64,000 nt of DNA, taken from Candidatus Cacconaster scatequi. GTDB lineage: Bacteria; Bacteroidota; Bacteroidia; Bacteroidales; UBA932. Position numbers and translations under genes: made by a program. Position 1 is the first letter of the stretch; each line of letters begins with the position of its first letter. The DNA lies in contig JAGHTO010000026.1 of the NCBI GenBank assembly GCA_018065305.1, positions 1 through 64,000 on the forward strand, written 5' to 3'. The notes beneath the pieces were generated by a model. It saw nothing but the letters and a program-made list of their open reading frames with translations. It was not told the DNA's origin and made no database searches. Shown here one piece after another: positions 1-10,600 of this stretch.

Positions 1-90
1 TGTGCACCTGCTGCGTTGCCGTGCATGGTACCTGCCCCTAACCGCCCGTAACCAACCGTCCCACCCCGTGTCAAACACACCAAAACTACC
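1..90. other. Unreliable sequence at the window edge
   Basis: These bases lie where the central part of tuf should be, but no frame gives the expected EF-Tu residues. The tuf frame meets a TAA at 49-51, and the stretch is unusually C-rich with many short ACC/CCC runs. The gene becomes recognisable only from about base 91-100. The simplest reading is low-quality or misassembled sequence at a contig end, possibly because duplicated or conserved tuf sequence collapses there. Confidence 0.7.
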
Positions 91-615
91 ACAGGGGGTG
101 CAACTGTTTTTACTGGCCGAATCGAGACAGGTGTCGTAAAGACAGGTGATGAGGTTCAGATCATCGGTCTCGGTGAAGAGCCTAGGAAGTCAGTTGTTAC
201 CGGTGTCGAGATGTTCCGCAAGATTCTTGACCAGGGTGAAGCAGGCGATAACGTAGGTCTTCTCCTCCGTGGTATCGACAAGAAGGAAGTAAAGCGTGGT
301 CAGGTTATCGCACACCCTAACACAATCACTCCTCACAAGAAGTTCGAAGCAGCTATCTATGTACTGAAGAAAGATGAAGGTGGTCGTCACACTCCATTCC
401 ACAACCACTATCGTCCTCAGTTCTTCATCCGTACACTCGATATCACTGGTGAGATCGAGCTACCGGAGGGTGTTGAAATGGTTATGCATGGTGATAACGT
501 TAAGTTCACCGTTGAACTTATCTACCCTGTGGCATTGAACGAAGGTCTCCGCTTCGCAATCCGTGAAGGTGGTCGTACCGTTGGTTCAGGTCAGGTAGTC
601 AAGATTGTTGACTAA
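91..615 (+). CDS. tuf: Elongation factor Tu, 3' part (5' end missing)
   Basis: EF-Tu delivers aminoacyl-tRNA to the ribosome as a GTP complex in the cytoplasm. Only domains II (most of it) and III are present; the GTPase domain is outside the window. The match is clear from TGRIETG (about base 115) through [15 protein letters not shown] to the end [15 protein letters not shown]. Before base ~100 the frame loses similarity and has a stop at 49-51, so the boundary at 91 is approximate. Two residues differ from what is usual in this conserved region: MHGDN where MPGDN is expected, and HNHYRPQF where HNKYRPQF is common. Both may be real or may reflect the poor contig edge. The gene lies directly before trnW and the secE-rpoC operon, the normal Bacteroidota order. 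Confidence 0.93.
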   Translation, partial: TGGATVFTGRIETGVVKTGDEVQIIGLGEEPRKSVVTGVEMFRKILDQGEAGDNVGLLLRGIDKKEVKRGQVIAHPNTITPHKKFEAAIYVLKKDEGGRHTPFHNHYRPQFFIRTLDITGEIELPEGVEMVMHGDNVKFTVELIYPVALNEGLRFAIREGGRTVGSGQVVKIVD

Positions 616-643
616 TCAGACTTCTTATACCTAATATAAATAA

Positions 644-675
644 GTGGTCGGGCTGCTGCCGAAGCGTCCGACCAC
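644..675 (+). terminator. Hairpin after tuf
   Basis: GTGGTCGG (644-651) pairs with CCGACCAC (668-675) across a 16-base loop. The following ATTTA is only weakly T-rich, so this could be a terminator for tuf, a pause site, or a processing hairpin just before tRNA-Trp, which starts 5 bases later. Confidence 0.5.
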
Positions 676-679
676 ATTT

Positions 680-750
680 AGGGGAATAGAACAAGGGTAG
701 TTCAGCGGTCTCCAAAACCGTCGATGTGGGTTCGAATCCTGCTTCCCCTG
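680..750 (+). tRNA. trnW: tRNA-Trp (anticodon CCA)
   Basis: A full cloverleaf can be folded. The acceptor is AGGGGAA/TTCCCCT, the D stem GAAC/GTTC and the anticodon stem GCGGT/ACCGT, with loop CTCCAAA carrying CCA. The T stem is GTGGG/CCTGC (two wobble pairs) with loop TTCGAAT. The discriminator is G and the 3' CCA is not encoded (CAA follows). A GC-rich hairpin, CCGGTG/CACCGG at 756-773, follows directly and may help 3' processing. A trnW between tuf and secE is usual in Bacteroidota. Confidence 0.95.
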
Positions 751-833
751 CAAATCCGGTGGTTACGCACCGGAGTGTTATTAACCGGCAGAGACATTCG
801 CTTCCAACCGTTTCTGTCAACAATAAAATAACA

Positions 834-1022
834 ATGAGCAAATTTGGAACTTACGTAAAGGAGTCTTACAAGGAGCTTACAACAAAGGTCACCTGGCCTA
901 CTTGGGACAAGCTTCAAAGTTCAGCCATACTCGTTATGGTTGCGACTCTTATCCTTGCAGTCATAGTCTGGGTGATTGATCTGATCATCCGTACAGTCAT
1001 GACCGGTATCTACCAATTTTAA
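834..1022 (+). CDS. secE: Preprotein translocase subunit SecE
   Basis: SecE clamps the SecY channel and is essential for Sec-dependent export at the inner membrane. The 62-residue protein has the short single-span form: an amphipathic N-terminal part with the conserved ELTTKVTWPTW segment (about residues 14-24), then one membrane helix at about 28-55. The frame is open further upstream through the tRNA, but the ATG at 834 gives the standard MSKF start and length. It is followed 8 bases later by nusG, the almost universal secE-nusG pair. I see no TAnnTTTG box of its own, so transcription probably comes from tuf or the tRNA promoter. Confidence 0.95.
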   Translation: MSKFGTYVKESYKELTTKVTWPTWDKLQSSAILVMVATLILAVIVWVIDLIIRTVMTGIYQF

Positions 1023-1030
1023 TTATTGCC

Positions 1031-1579
1031 ATGAGTGAAGTTGCCAAAAAGTGGTATGTAGTACGTACGGCTGGAGGTAAGGAGAAAAAGGCCAAGGAGT
1101 ATATCGAGAAAGAAATCGATGCCCGCGGTCTCAACAGCTATCTTACTCAGGTCCTCATCCCTACCGAGAAGTATTATCAGGTAAAGAACGGCAAGCGTGT
1201 TCTCGCTGAGCGTCTCTTCTACCCGGGTTATCTTCTTGTAGAGGCTGTGATGACCGGTGAGATTCAGCACGTTCTCCGTAACATCACGTACGTGGCCGGC
1301 TTCCTCAGCGAAGGAAAGAACCACGAGCCTGTTCCTGTCCGCGAGTCAGAGATGAACCGGATTATGGGTCGTGTCGATGAATTCGCTGACCAGGAGGTAG
1401 AAACGGAAAATCCTTTCGTTATCGGCGAAGCCGTAAAGATTATCGACGGTCCGTTCAACGGATTCGACGGAACAATCGACGAGATTACCGCAGACAAGCG
1501 CAAGCTCAAGGTGATGGTTAAGATTTTCGGCAGAAAGACTCTTCTCGAACTCAATTTTGCACAAGTAACAAAAGAATAA
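1031..1579 (+). CDS. nusG: Transcription termination/antitermination factor NusG
   Basis: NusG binds the RNA polymerase clamp, affects pausing and Rho action, and couples transcription to translation. The 182-residue protein has the usual two domains: an NGN domain (about 1-115, with WYVVRTAGGKEKK near the start and the FYPGYLLV strand at about 63-70) and a C-terminal KOW domain (about 130-182, with the loop IDGPFNGFDGTIDEI). The start is fixed by the ATG at 1031. It sits between secE and rplK with a 12-base gap to rplK. Confidence 0.96.
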   Translation: MSEVAKKWYVVRTAGGKEKKAKEYIEKEIDARGLNSYLTQVLIPTEKYYQVKNGKRVLAERLFYPGYLLVEAVMTGEIQHVLRNITYVAGFLSEGKNHEPVPVRESEMNRIMGRVDEFADQEVETENPFVIGEAVKIIDGPFNGFDGTIDEITADKRKLKVMVKIFGRKTLLELNFAQVTKE

Positions 1580-1591
1580 ATCATTTAAACT

Positions 1592-2038
1592 ATGGCTAAA
1601 GAAATTGCCGGGTTTATTAAATTGCAGATCAAGGGTGGCGCTGCCAACCCTTCACCTCCAGTAGGACCGGCACTCGGTTCAAAGGGTGTCAACATCATGG
1701 ATTTCTGCAAGCAATTTAATGCCCGCACTCAAGACAAAGCCGGCAAGGTATTGCCAGTGATTATTACGGTTTACAGTGACAAATCTTTCTCGTTCATCGT
1801 AAAGCAGCCCCCCGTTGCAATCCTTATCAAGGAGGCGGCGAAGATTCAGACTGCCTCAGCCGAGCCCAACAGGAAGAAAGTCGCATCAATCACTTGGGAT
1901 CAGGTTCGCGAAATTGCGAAGGAAAAGATGCCCGATCTGAATGCTTTCACTGAAAAATCCGCAATGAAACTGGTAGCCGGCACAGCCCGTAGTATGGGCG
2001 TGTCAGTTAATGGGACTTTTCCCGCCGATGTTCAATAA
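1592..2038 (+). CDS. rplK: 50S ribosomal protein L11
   Basis: L11 forms the base of the ribosomal stalk in the GTPase-associated centre on 23S rRNA. The 148-residue protein has the N-terminal domain with the proline-rich [16 protein letters not shown] segment (about 21-36, the region contacted by thiopeptides) and a C-terminal rRNA-binding domain (about 75-148) ending in the typical [10 protein letters not shown] helix region. Length and order (nusG-rplK-rplA) are standard. It lies 12 bases before rplA and is surely cotranscribed with it. Confidence 0.97.
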   Translation: MAKEIAGFIKLQIKGGAANPSPPVGPALGSKGVNIMDFCKQFNARTQDKAGKVLPVIITVYSDKSFSFIVKQPPVAILIKEAAKIQTASAEPNRKKVASITWDQVREIAKEKMPDLNAFTEKSAMKLVAGTARSMGVSVNGTFPADVQ

Positions 2039-2050
2039 AATCGCAACGTA

Positions 2051-2752
2051 ATGAGTAAGTTAACCAAAAATCAGAAAGTAGCTGAAGCTAAAGTTGATGC
2101 TCACAGGCAGTACAAGTTGGCTGAGGCGTCCGCACTGGTTAAGGAAGTAACCTTCACCAAGTTCGACGCATCAGTGGAACTCTCCGTACGTCTCGGTGTC
2201 GACCCCAGAAAGGCGAACCAAATGGTACGTGGCGTTGTGACTTTGCCTCACGGAACAGGAAAAGTTACCAGAGTCCTGGTTCTCTGTACTCCTGACAAGG
2301 AGAATGAAGCCAAGGAAGCTGGCGCCGACTACGTTGGTTTGGACGAATACATCGAGAAGATCAAAGGTGGCTGGACTGATGTCGATGTCATCATCTGTAC
2401 CCCCTCCGTTATGGCGAAGGTAGGTGCAATCGGCCGTATCCTTGGTCCTCGTGGTCTTATGCCTAACCCTAAGACCGGTACTGTTACTATGGAAATCGGT
2501 AACGCCGTTAAAGAAGTAAAGGCAGGTAAGATCGACTTCAAGGTAGACAAGCAGGGTATTGTCCATACCGCCATCGGTAAGGTTTCCTTCTCTGCACAGC
2601 AGATCGCCGAAAATGCAGTCGAACTTATCAACACTATCATCAAACTGAAACCTCAGGCATTGAAGGGTACTTATGTCAAGAGCATATTCATGTCCTCCAC
2701 TATGAGTCCCGGCATTTGCATTGACACAAAAACAATCAGTGCTGCTGAATAA
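2051..2752 (+). CDS. rplA: 50S ribosomal protein L1
   Basis: L1 forms the mobile stalk at the ribosomal E site and in many bacteria represses its own operon by binding the L11-L1 mRNA. The 233-residue protein is of normal length and carries the family signature around [22 protein letters not shown] (about 124-145). The ATG at 2051 follows the rplK stop by 12 bases. The sequence shows no obvious copy of the L1 rRNA target upstream that I can point to, so autoregulation is a family expectation only. Confidence 0.97.
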   Translation: MSKLTKNQKVAEAKVDAHRQYKLAEASALVKEVTFTKFDASVELSVRLGVDPRKANQMVRGVVTLPHGTGKVTRVLVLCTPDKENEAKEAGADYVGLDEYIEKIKGGWTDVDVIICTPSVMAKVGAIGRILGPRGLMPNPKTGTVTMEIGNAVKEVKAGKIDFKVDKQGIVHTAIGKVSFSAQQIAENAVELINTIIKLKPQALKGTYVKSIFMSSTMSPGICIDTKTISAAE

Positions 2753-2763
2753 CAATCACGATT

Positions 2764-3261
2764 ATGAGAAAGGAAGAAAAAGCTCAAATTATTGAAAGTC
2801 TGGCAGCACAGATTGCGGAGAATCCCAATTTCTACATTGCAAACCTTGAAGGTCTGAACGCAGAAAACACTTCGGATCTCCGTCGTGCATGCTTTGAAAA
2901 GGGTGTAAAACTTCTTGTTGTCAAGAACACGTTGCTCACCAAGGCAATCGAGAAGAACGGCAACGAAGGAATCAAGGCCCTTTGCGAAACGCTGAAAGGT
3001 TCCACCGCAGTAATGTTTACCACAACGCCCAATGCTCCCGCAAAAATCATCAAGGAGTTCGGCGCGAAGATTGGCAAGCCCGAGTTCAAGGCCGCCTTCC
3101 TTCAGGAATGCAGCTACGTTGGGGCTGAACACCTCAATACACTGGTGAACATCAAGTCTCACGATGAACTTGTCGGTGACATCATCAGTCTACTCCAATC
3201 ACCTATCAGACGAGTTGTTTCCGCTCTTGAAAATGCAAAGAAAGAGGACAGCGCAGAATAG
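2764..3261 (+). CDS. rplJ: 50S ribosomal protein L10
   Basis: L10 links the L7/L12 dimers to the ribosome. The 165-residue protein has the N-terminal rRNA-binding part beginning MRKEEKAQIIESLAAQI and the conserved VVKNTLLTKAIE stretch (about 52-63). A C-terminal helix rich in charged residues is where L7/L12 dimers bind. It follows rplA by 11 bases and is separated from rplL by a 48-base A/T-rich spacer. Confidence 0.96.
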   Translation: MRKEEKAQIIESLAAQIAENPNFYIANLEGLNAENTSDLRRACFEKGVKLLVVKNTLLTKAIEKNGNEGIKALCETLKGSTAVMFTTTPNAPAKIIKEFGAKIGKPEFKAAFLQECSYVGAEHLNTLVNIKSHDELVGDIISLLQSPIRRVVSALENAKKEDSAE

Positions 3262-3309
3262 GCATACCAATTTTAACACAGTAACAAAAAATTTTTAAAA
3301 AAAATAATT

Positions 3310-3687
3310 ATGGCAGATATTAAAGCTCTTGCGGAAGAACTCGTAAATCTAACCGTAAAAGACGTGCAGGAACTTGCACAGATTCTCAAAGATGAATACG
3401 GCATTGAGCCTGCAGCTGCAGCAGTCGTAGTAGCCGAAGGTGGCAATGGCGGTGCTCAGGCAGAGGCTGAACAGTCAGCATTCGATGTAATCCTCGTTTC
3501 AGCCGGTCAGGCTAAACTTCAGATGGTCAAAGCCGTGAAGGAACTCACAGGCCTCGGACTCAAGGAAGCTAAAGACCTCGTAGACCAGGCTCCTAACGCC
3601 AAGATTAAAGAGAAAGTTTCTAAAGCTGAAGCAGAACAGATTAAGGCAGCCCTTGAGGAAGCTGGTGGAGAAGTTGAACTTAAATAA
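3310..3687 (+). CDS. rplL: 50S ribosomal protein L7/L12
   Basis: L7/L12 is the multicopy stalk protein that recruits translation GTPases. The 125-residue protein has an N-terminal dimerisation domain (about 1-45), a short alanine/glycine-rich hinge (about 40-55) and the C-terminal factor-binding domain with [17 protein letters not shown]. The spacer before the ATG at 3310 is almost pure A/T, a common strong translation-start context in Bacteroidota and in keeping with the need for several copies per ribosome. It is followed by a strong hairpin with a T-tract before rpoB. Confidence 0.97.
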   Translation: MADIKALAEELVNLTVKDVQELAQILKDEYGIEPAAAAVVVAEGGNGGAQAEAEQSAFDVILVSAGQAKLQMVKAVKELTGLGLKEAKDLVDQAPNAKIKEKVSKAEAEQIKAALEEAGGEVELK

Positions 3688-3728
3688 GCCGTCAACTGTC
3701 CCCTTCTCGTTAGGGTAACACAGTATCG

Positions 3729-3763
3729 GGTTTAGAGCCGACAAAAAGGCTCTAAACCTTTTT
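3729..3763 (+). terminator. Intrinsic terminator or attenuator between rplL and rpoB
   Basis: GGTTTAGAGCC (3729-3739) pairs perfectly with GGCTCTAAACC (3748-3758) over an 8-base loop, followed at once by TTTTT (3759-3763). This is a textbook Rho-independent terminator, yet rpoB starts only 39 bases later and I see no TAnnTTTG box in that gap. Partial read-through is therefore likely, as at the known rplL-rpoB attenuator of enterobacteria. Confidence 0.88.
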
Positions 3764-3801
3764 GTCGTTTTCAAAGTTTATTTTCACCCATCTTCACAAC
3801 A

Positions 3802-6800
3802 ATGCCGCAAAAAATTAATAATCAAAGGGTTACATTTGCTACCTCAAAGACACTCCTCGATTATCCCGATTTTTTGGAAGTTCAGCTGAAATCTTTCAAG
3901 GATTTCTTCCAGCTCGAAACAACTGCTGAAAATCGTAAGAATGAAGGACTTTACAAAGTCTTTCAGGAGGTTTTTCCAATAGTAGATACTCGCAACAACT
4001 TCGAACTTAATTTCATCGACTACTTCATCGACCCTCCCCGTTACACAATGGACGAGTGTCTTGACAGAGGTTTGACCTATTCAGTGCCCCTCAAGGCCAA
4101 GTTGAAGTTGCAATGCAATGACGAAGAACACGAAGATTTCGAGACCAAGATACAGGACGTCTATCTGGGAGCCATTCCATATATGACCCCCCGCGGAACG
4201 TTCATCATCAACGGTTCCGAACGTATCGTCGTCTCCCAGCTGCACCGTTCTCCCGGAGTCTTTTTCGGACAGAGCATGCACGCCAACGGGACAAAGCTGT
4301 ATTCAGCGCGAATCATTCCTTTCAAGGGTTCCTGGATTGAGTTTGCAACAGACATCAACAATGTGATGTACGCATACATCGACAGGAAAAAGAAGCTCCC
4401 CGTGACGACTCTTCTCCGTGCCATCGGATATGAGTCCGACAAGGATATCCTTGACATTTTCGGACTGGCGAACGAGGTAAAGGTCAACAAGACCAACCTG
4501 AAGAAGTGCATCGGATGCAGACTTGCCGCCAAAGTCCTCAAAACATGGAATGAAGACTTCGTGGATGAAGACACGGGCGAGGTCGTTTACGTTGAACGTA
4601 ACGAATCCGTCGTGGAACGTGAGACCATCCTCGAAGAAGAACACATTGAGAAAATTCTTGAGTCCGGAGCAAGCACCATCCTTCTTCACAAGGAAGATGC
4701 GAACGCATCGGATTACGCAATCATATACAACACGCTGCAGAAAGACCAGACTAATTCCGGTGCCGACGCCATCACATACACTTACAGGCAGTTGCGAAAT
4801 TCCGAACCGCCAGATGACGCGACAGCCAGAGAGGTTATCAACAACCTGTTCTTCTCCAACAAGAGATATGACCTGGGTTTGGTGGGCCGCTACCGCATCA
4901 ATCGCAAACTGGGCTTGTCAACACCCTCCGATGTCCGCGTCCTTACAAATGAGGACATCGTCGAAATCATCAAATATCTCATACAGCTGATCAACTCGAA
5001 GGCCACCGTCGATGATATCGACCACCTGAGCAACAGACGTATCCGTACAGTCGGGGAACAGCTCGCAAACCAGTTCAGCGTAGGACTGGCGAGAATGGCG
5101 CGTACCATCCGTGAGAGGATGAATGTCCGCGACAACGAGGTATTCACTCCCGTGGATCTGATCAATGCAAAGACTTTGTCGAGCGTCATCAACAGTTTCT
5201 TCGCGACCAGCCAGCTGAGCCAGTTCATGGACCAGACCAACCCTCTGGCGGAGATGACACACAAACGTCGTCTGTCCGCACTGGGTCCCGGCGGTCTCTC
5301 CAGAGACAGGGCAGGATTCGAGGTACGAGACGTGCACTATACACATTATGGCCGTCTGTGCCCTATCGAAACCCCTGAAGGTCCGAATATCGGTCTTATC
5401 TCCTCACTCTGCGTTTATGCAAGTATCAACGATCTCGGATTCATAGAGACACCCTACCGCAAGGTAGAAGGCGGTAAGGTTGACCTGAGTGATAACGGCA
5501 TCGTGTACCTGAGTGCCGAGGAGGAGGAGAACAAGAACGTCGCCCAGGCAAGCGTGCAGCTTGCTGATGACGGAGAAATTCTTGACGAGAGAGTCAAGTG
5601 CCGCCGTGAGGCCGATTTCCCCGTTCTCACCAAGGATGACGTGAACCTTGTGGACGTGGCGCCCAACCAGATAGCATCAATAGCGGCATCCCTCATTCCG
5701 TTCCTGGAGCACGACGATGCCAACCGCGCATTGATGGGATCCAACATGATGAGGCAGGCTGTCCCCATCATCAAGCCTGAAGCTCCTATCGTGGGAACCG
5801 GTCTCGAAGGTCCCGTCGCCCGCGATTCAAGGACACAGATTACCGCAGAGGGTGACGGTGAAGTGGTATTCGTGGATGCCCGTGAAATCCATATCCGCTA
5901 CAACAGGACGGAGAGCGAGAAATTCGTAAGTTTCGCTCCCGAAGTCACCGTTTATACTCTGCCTCAATACCGCAAAACCAACCAGAGCACTTCGATACGC
6001 CTTACCCCTATCGTCAGAAACGGCCAGAAGGTCACCAAGGGCCAGATTCTTACCGAAGGATATGCCACCCAGAACGGTGAACTCGCGCTCGGAAGGAACC
6101 TCAAGGTCGCCTTCATGCCCTGGAAGGGTTACAATTATGAGGATGCCATCGTTCTCTCCGAAAGAATTATCCGGGAGGACATTTTCACCTCAATCCATGT
6201 GGATGAGTACATTATGGAGGTCCGCGACACCAAACGCGGAATGGAAGAGCTTACCAGCGATATCCCCAACGTAAGCGAGGACGCCACCAAGGATCTGGAT
6301 GACAACGGTATCATCCGCATCGGTGCTCACGTCGAGCCGGGTGATATCCTGATTGGAAAAATCACTCCCAAGGGAGAAAGCGACCCTTCACCCGAGGAGA
6401 AACTCCTCCGCGCAATCTTCGGCGACAAGGCCGGTGACGTGAAGGATGCTTCCCTCAAGGCATCTCCGTCCCTTTCCGGTACCATCATAGGAAAGAGCCT
6501 CTATTCAAGAGTGACCAAAGACAATACGAAGAAGGGCAAGCAGAAGATGAAAGACCAGCTTGATGCTGCCCAGGCGGATTTTGACAAGAAGGTAGCCGAC
6601 TTGAGAAGCATCTTCATCGACAAGCTCGCCACGCTGGTATGCGACAAGAAGAGTTCTGGAATCAGCGACCTGTACGGCACTGAGGTCATTGCCAAGGGAG
6701 AGACCATCACCAGAAGTCAGATTGAGGCCATCAATTATGAAGACATCAATACGATGAAGTGGACCTCCGACAAGAAGACCAACGACATGGTCAAGAACCT

Positions 6801-7635
6801 TGTCAACAACTTCCTCATCGCCTGCAAGGAACTGGACGCCCAGTACAAGAGAGTGTGCTACAACCTCTCAATCGGAGATGAACTCCCTTCAGGCATAATG
6901 CAGATTGCAAAAGTATATGTCGCCAAGAAGCGTAAAATCCAGGTGGGTGACAAGATGGCAGGACGCCACGGAAACAAGGGTATCGTTGCCAAAGTCGTCC
7001 GTGACGAAGATATGCCGTTCCTCGATGACGGAACTCCCGTTGACATCGTCCTCAACCCTCTCGGTGTGCCTTCCCGTATGAACCTCGGTCAGATATACGA
7101 AACCGTACTCGGATGGGCAGGACGCGAACTCGGGCTGAAATTCAGCACTCCGATATTCGATGGAGCAAGCCTTGAAAAGATATGCGAATATACTGACAAG
7201 GCAGGCCTTCCGAGATATGGCCGCACCCGTCTGCGCGACGGCGGTACCGGAGAATATTTCGACCAGCCTGCAACAGTCGGTGTAATCTATATGATCAAGC
7301 TTGGTCATATGGTTGACGACAAGATGCACGCCCGCTCAATCGGTCCCTACTCACTCATCACCCAGCAGCCTCTCGGCGGTAAAGCCCAGTTCGGAGGCCA
7401 GCGTTTCGGAGAGATGGAGGTCTGGGCACTTGAAGCCTTCGGAGCATCCAACATACTTCAGGAAATACTGACAATCAAATCGGATGACGTTACAGGCCGT
7501 AGCCGTGCTTACGAGGCCATCGTGAAGGGAGATCCCATGCCACAGGCCGGAATCCCCGAATCACTGAACGTGCTGCTTCACGAAATGCGCGGTCTCGGTT
7601 TGAGCATCAATCTTGACAAAGTAAACGAAAACTGA
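3802..7635 (+). CDS. rpoB: DNA-directed RNA polymerase subunit beta
   Basis: This is the beta subunit of RNA polymerase, forming one side of the active-site cleft. The 1277-residue protein is complete and of normal Bacteroidota length. The rifampicin-binding region runs from [17 protein letters not shown] (from residue 466) to LSALGPGG. The residues equivalent to E. coli D516, H526 and S531 are the wild-type D477, H487 and S492, so no classic rifampicin-resistance change is present. Conserved blocks [17 protein letters not shown] and, near the C terminus, [24 protein letters not shown] are intact. The start at 3802 follows the terminator-like hairpin. rpoC begins 26 bases after the stop. Confidence 0.98.
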   Translation: MPQKINNQRVTFATSKTLLDYPDFLEVQLKSFKDFFQLETTAENRKNEGLYKVFQEVFPIVDTRNNFELNFIDYFIDPPRYTMDECLDRGLTYSVPLKAKLKLQCNDEEHEDFETKIQDVYLGAIPYMTPRGTFIINGSERIVVSQLHRSPGVFFGQSMHANGTKLYSARIIPFKGSWIEFATDINNVMYAYIDRKKKLPVTTLLRAIGYESDKDILDIFGLANEVKVNKTNLKKCIGCRLAAKVLKTWNEDFVDEDTGEVVYVERNESVVERETILEEEHIEKILESGASTILLHKEDANASDYAIIYNTLQKDQTNSGADAITYTYRQLRNSEPPDDATAREVINNLFFSNKRYDLGLVGRYRINRKLGLSTPSDVRVLTNEDIVEIIKYLIQLINSKATVDDIDHLSNRRIRTVGEQLANQFSVGLARMARTIRERMNVRDNEVFTPVDLINAKTLSSVINSFFATSQLSQFMDQTNPLAEMTHKRRLSALGPGGLSRDRAGFEVRDVHYTHYGRLCPIETPEGPNIGLISSLCVYASINDLGFIETPYRKVEGGKVDLSDNGIVYLSAEEEENKNVAQASVQLADDGEILDERVKCRREADFPVLTKDDVNLVDVAPNQIASIAASLIPFLEHDDANRALMGSNMMRQAVPIIKPEAPIVGTGLEGPVARDSRTQITAEGDGEVVFVDAREIHIRYNRTESEKFVSFAPEVTVYTLPQYRKTNQSTSIRLTPIVRNGQKVTKGQILTEGYATQNGELALGRNLKVAFMPWKGYNYEDAIVLSERIIREDIFTSIHVDEYIMEVRDTKRGMEELTSDIPNVSEDATKDLDDNGIIRIGAHVEPGDILIGKITPKGESDPSPEEKLLRAIFGDKAGDVKDASLKASPSLSGTIIGKSLYSRVTKDNTKKGKQKMKDQLDAAQADFDKKVADLRSIFIDKLATLVCDKKSSGISDLYGTEVIAKGETITRSQIEAINYEDINTMKWTSDKKTNDMVKNLVNNFLIACKELDAQYKRVCYNLSIGDELPSGIMQIAKVYVAKKRKIQVGDKMAGRHGNKGIVAKVVRDEDMPFLDDGTPVDIVLNPLGVPSRMNLGQIYETVLGWAGRELGLKFSTPIFDGASLEKICEYTDKAGLPRYGRTRLRDGGTGEYFDQPATVGVIYMIKLGHMVDDKMHARSIGPYSLITQQPLGGKAQFGGQRFGEMEVWALEAFGASNILQEILTIKSDDVTGRSRAYEAIVKGDPMPQAGIPESLNVLLHEMRGLGLSINLDKVNEN

Positions 7636-7661
7636 TTGTTGGACAATTAAACATTACAGAT

Positions 7662-10600
7662 ATGTCTTTGAATAAAGATACTAAGGTAAAAACCAATTTC
7701 AACCAGATAACGATTGGCCTTGCATCTCCCGAAGAGATACTGGCCCGTTCTTCAGGCGAGGTCCTCAAACCCGAGACCGTCAACTACCGTACCTACAAAC
7801 CGGAACGGGACGGCCTTTTCTGCGAGAGAATTTTTGGTCCGACAAAAGATTACGAATGCCACTGCGGTAAATATAAAAGAATCCGCTACCGCGGCATAGT
7901 TTGCGACAGGTGCGGTGTGGAAGTTACCGAGAAGAAAGTACGCCGTGAGCGTATGGGTCACATCAACCTTACGGTTCCCGTTGCCCACATCTGGTATTTC
8001 CGTTCCTCCCCCAACAAGATTGGGTATCTGCTCGGCATTCCCGCAAAGAAACTCGAGGCTATCATATATTATGAAAGGTATGTGGTTCTCAATGCGGGCT
8101 GTGCGAAAGAACTCGGAGTGAACAATATGGATCTTCTGTCAGAGGAAGAATACCTGAACGTAATGGAGCATCTCCCGAAGGAGAACGCCTCCCTCGAAAA
8201 TGACAATCCTGACAAGTTCAGGGCTGGAATGGGAGCAGAAGCCATCTATGAAATGCTTCAGGCCATCGATCTTGACAAACTGTCATACGATTTGCGCAGC
8301 GCCACTGAGAAGGAGACTTCCCAGCAGCGCAAGACCGAGGCTCTCAAGAGACTCAGCGTCATCGAGGCTTTCCGCGAATCAAAGGACACCAACCGTCCCG
8401 AATGGATGATAATGAAGGTCATACCTGTCATCCCGCCGGATTTGCGTCCTCTCGTTCCGCTTGACGGAGGCCGTTTTGCGACAAGCGACGTAAACGATCT
8501 CTACCGTCGTGTAATCATCCGCAACAACCGTCTGAAGAGGCTGATTGAAATCAAGGCTCCCGACGTGATTCTGAGAAACGAAAAGCGTATGCTTCAGGAA
8601 GCTGTCGACAGTCTGTTCGACAACAGCCGCAAGTCAAACGCAGTCAAGTCGGAATCCAACCGTACACTGAAATCCCTGTCCGACAACCTTAAAGGCAAAC
8701 AGGGCCGTTTCCGTCAGAACCTGCTCGGAAAACGTGTGGACTATTCCGCCCGTTCCGTAATCGTCGTGGGTCCGGAACTCCAAATGCACGAATGCGGTCT
8801 TCCGAAATATATGGCTGCCGAGCTCTACAAACCCTTCATCATCAGGAAACTGATAGAGAGAGGTATTGTCAAGACAGTCAAATCGGCGAAGAAAATCGTC
8901 GACCGCAAGGATGCCGTAATCTGGGACATCCTTGAGAACGTGATGAAAGGTCATCCCGTTCTGCTGAACCGTGCCCCTACCCTTCACAGACTCGGTATTC
9001 AGGCTTTCCAGCCCCGAATGATTGAAGGAAAGGCCATCCAGCTTCACCCTCTCGCCTGTACGGCATTCAACGCCGACTTCGACGGTGACCAGATGGCAGT
9101 GCATCTTCCTCTTGGCAACGCCGCCATTCTCGAGGCCCAGATTCTGATGCTCGGATCGCACAACATCCTCCATCCTGCAAACGGAGCGCCTATCACGGTT
9201 CCTTCTCAGGATATGGTTCTCGGTCTGTACTACATCACCAAGGAACGTCCGGGAGCAAAAGGCGAAGGACTCAAATTCTATGGTCCCGAAGAGGCCATCA
9301 TAGCATATAATGAAGGCCGTGTCGAATATCAGACGAAGGTTACTGTACGCGTACCGGTGGACAAGAAGGACCTGAGCAAAGGATATCAGACAGTGGATAC
9401 AACCGTAGGACGTATCTACTTCAACCAGTACGTACCGGATGAGGTTCCGTTCATAAATACTCTTCTCAAGAAGAAATCTCTGCGAGACATCATCGGAGAG
9501 GTCTTGAAGTACACCTGCGTGGCACGTACTTCCAAATTTCTGGATGACATCAAGAACCTCGGATACCGGATGGCATTCGAAGGAGGTCTTTCGTTCAACC
9601 TGGGAGACGTGATTATTCCCGATGAGAAGAAAGGCCTTGTCAATGACGGATACCAGGAGGTGGAGAACATTCAGGCCAGCTTTGATATGGGTCTGATTAC
9701 CAACAACGAGCGTTACAACCAGATCATCGACGTGTGGACAAAGACAAACACCCGTCTGACCAACATCGTCGAGCAGCAGATCAAGAACGACAAGCAGGGA
9801 TTCAACCCTGTATATATGATGCTTGATTCCGGTGCCCGTGGATCAAAGGAGCAGATCCGTCAGCTTTGCGGTATGCGTGGTCTGATGGCAAAACCCCAGA
9901 AATCCGGTTCAACAGGCGCCGAGATTATCGAGAACCCTATTCTTGCAAACTTCAAGGAGGGATTGAGCGTTCTCGAGTACTTCATCTCAACCCACGGTGC
10001 ACGTAAAGGTCTTGCCGATACCGCATTGAAGACTGCGGATGCAGGTTATCTGACCCGCCGTCTGGTAGACGTAAGCCACGACGTAATCATCAACGAAGAG
10101 GATTGCGGCACTCTCCGCGGTCTGGTGGCGACAGCCATCAAGGACAAGGACGAGGTTGTCGAGACTCTCGGTGAAAGGATTCTCGGACGCACCACGGTAC
10201 ACGACATCTACAATCCTCTCACAGGCGAGAAGATTCTGAGTTCCGGTGAACAGATTACGGAAGATATCGCCGACCTCATCGAACAGCTTCCCATCGAACA
10301 GGTGGAAATCCGTTCCGTCCTCACCTGCGAGTCAAAGAAGGGCGTATGCGCGAAATGCTACGGAAGGAATCTTGCCACGGGCCGTATGGTCGAGAAGGGC
10401 GAGGTTGTCGGAGTCATCGCCGCCCAGTCAATCGGTGAGCCGGGTACTCAGCTGACCCTCCGTACATTCCACGTCGGTGGTGTTGCCGGAAGTAAGGTAT
10501 CGGAGAGTGAAATCGTCTCCAAGTATGAAGGCCGCCTCGAATTCGAGGAACTCCGTACCATTGTCAAGAACGACGAAAACGGAGAACACACCATCGTTGT

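Noticed and set aside
5197-5277. Possible rifampicin-resistance change in rpoB
   Set aside because: The residues matching E. coli D516, H526 and S531 are the wild-type D, H and S.
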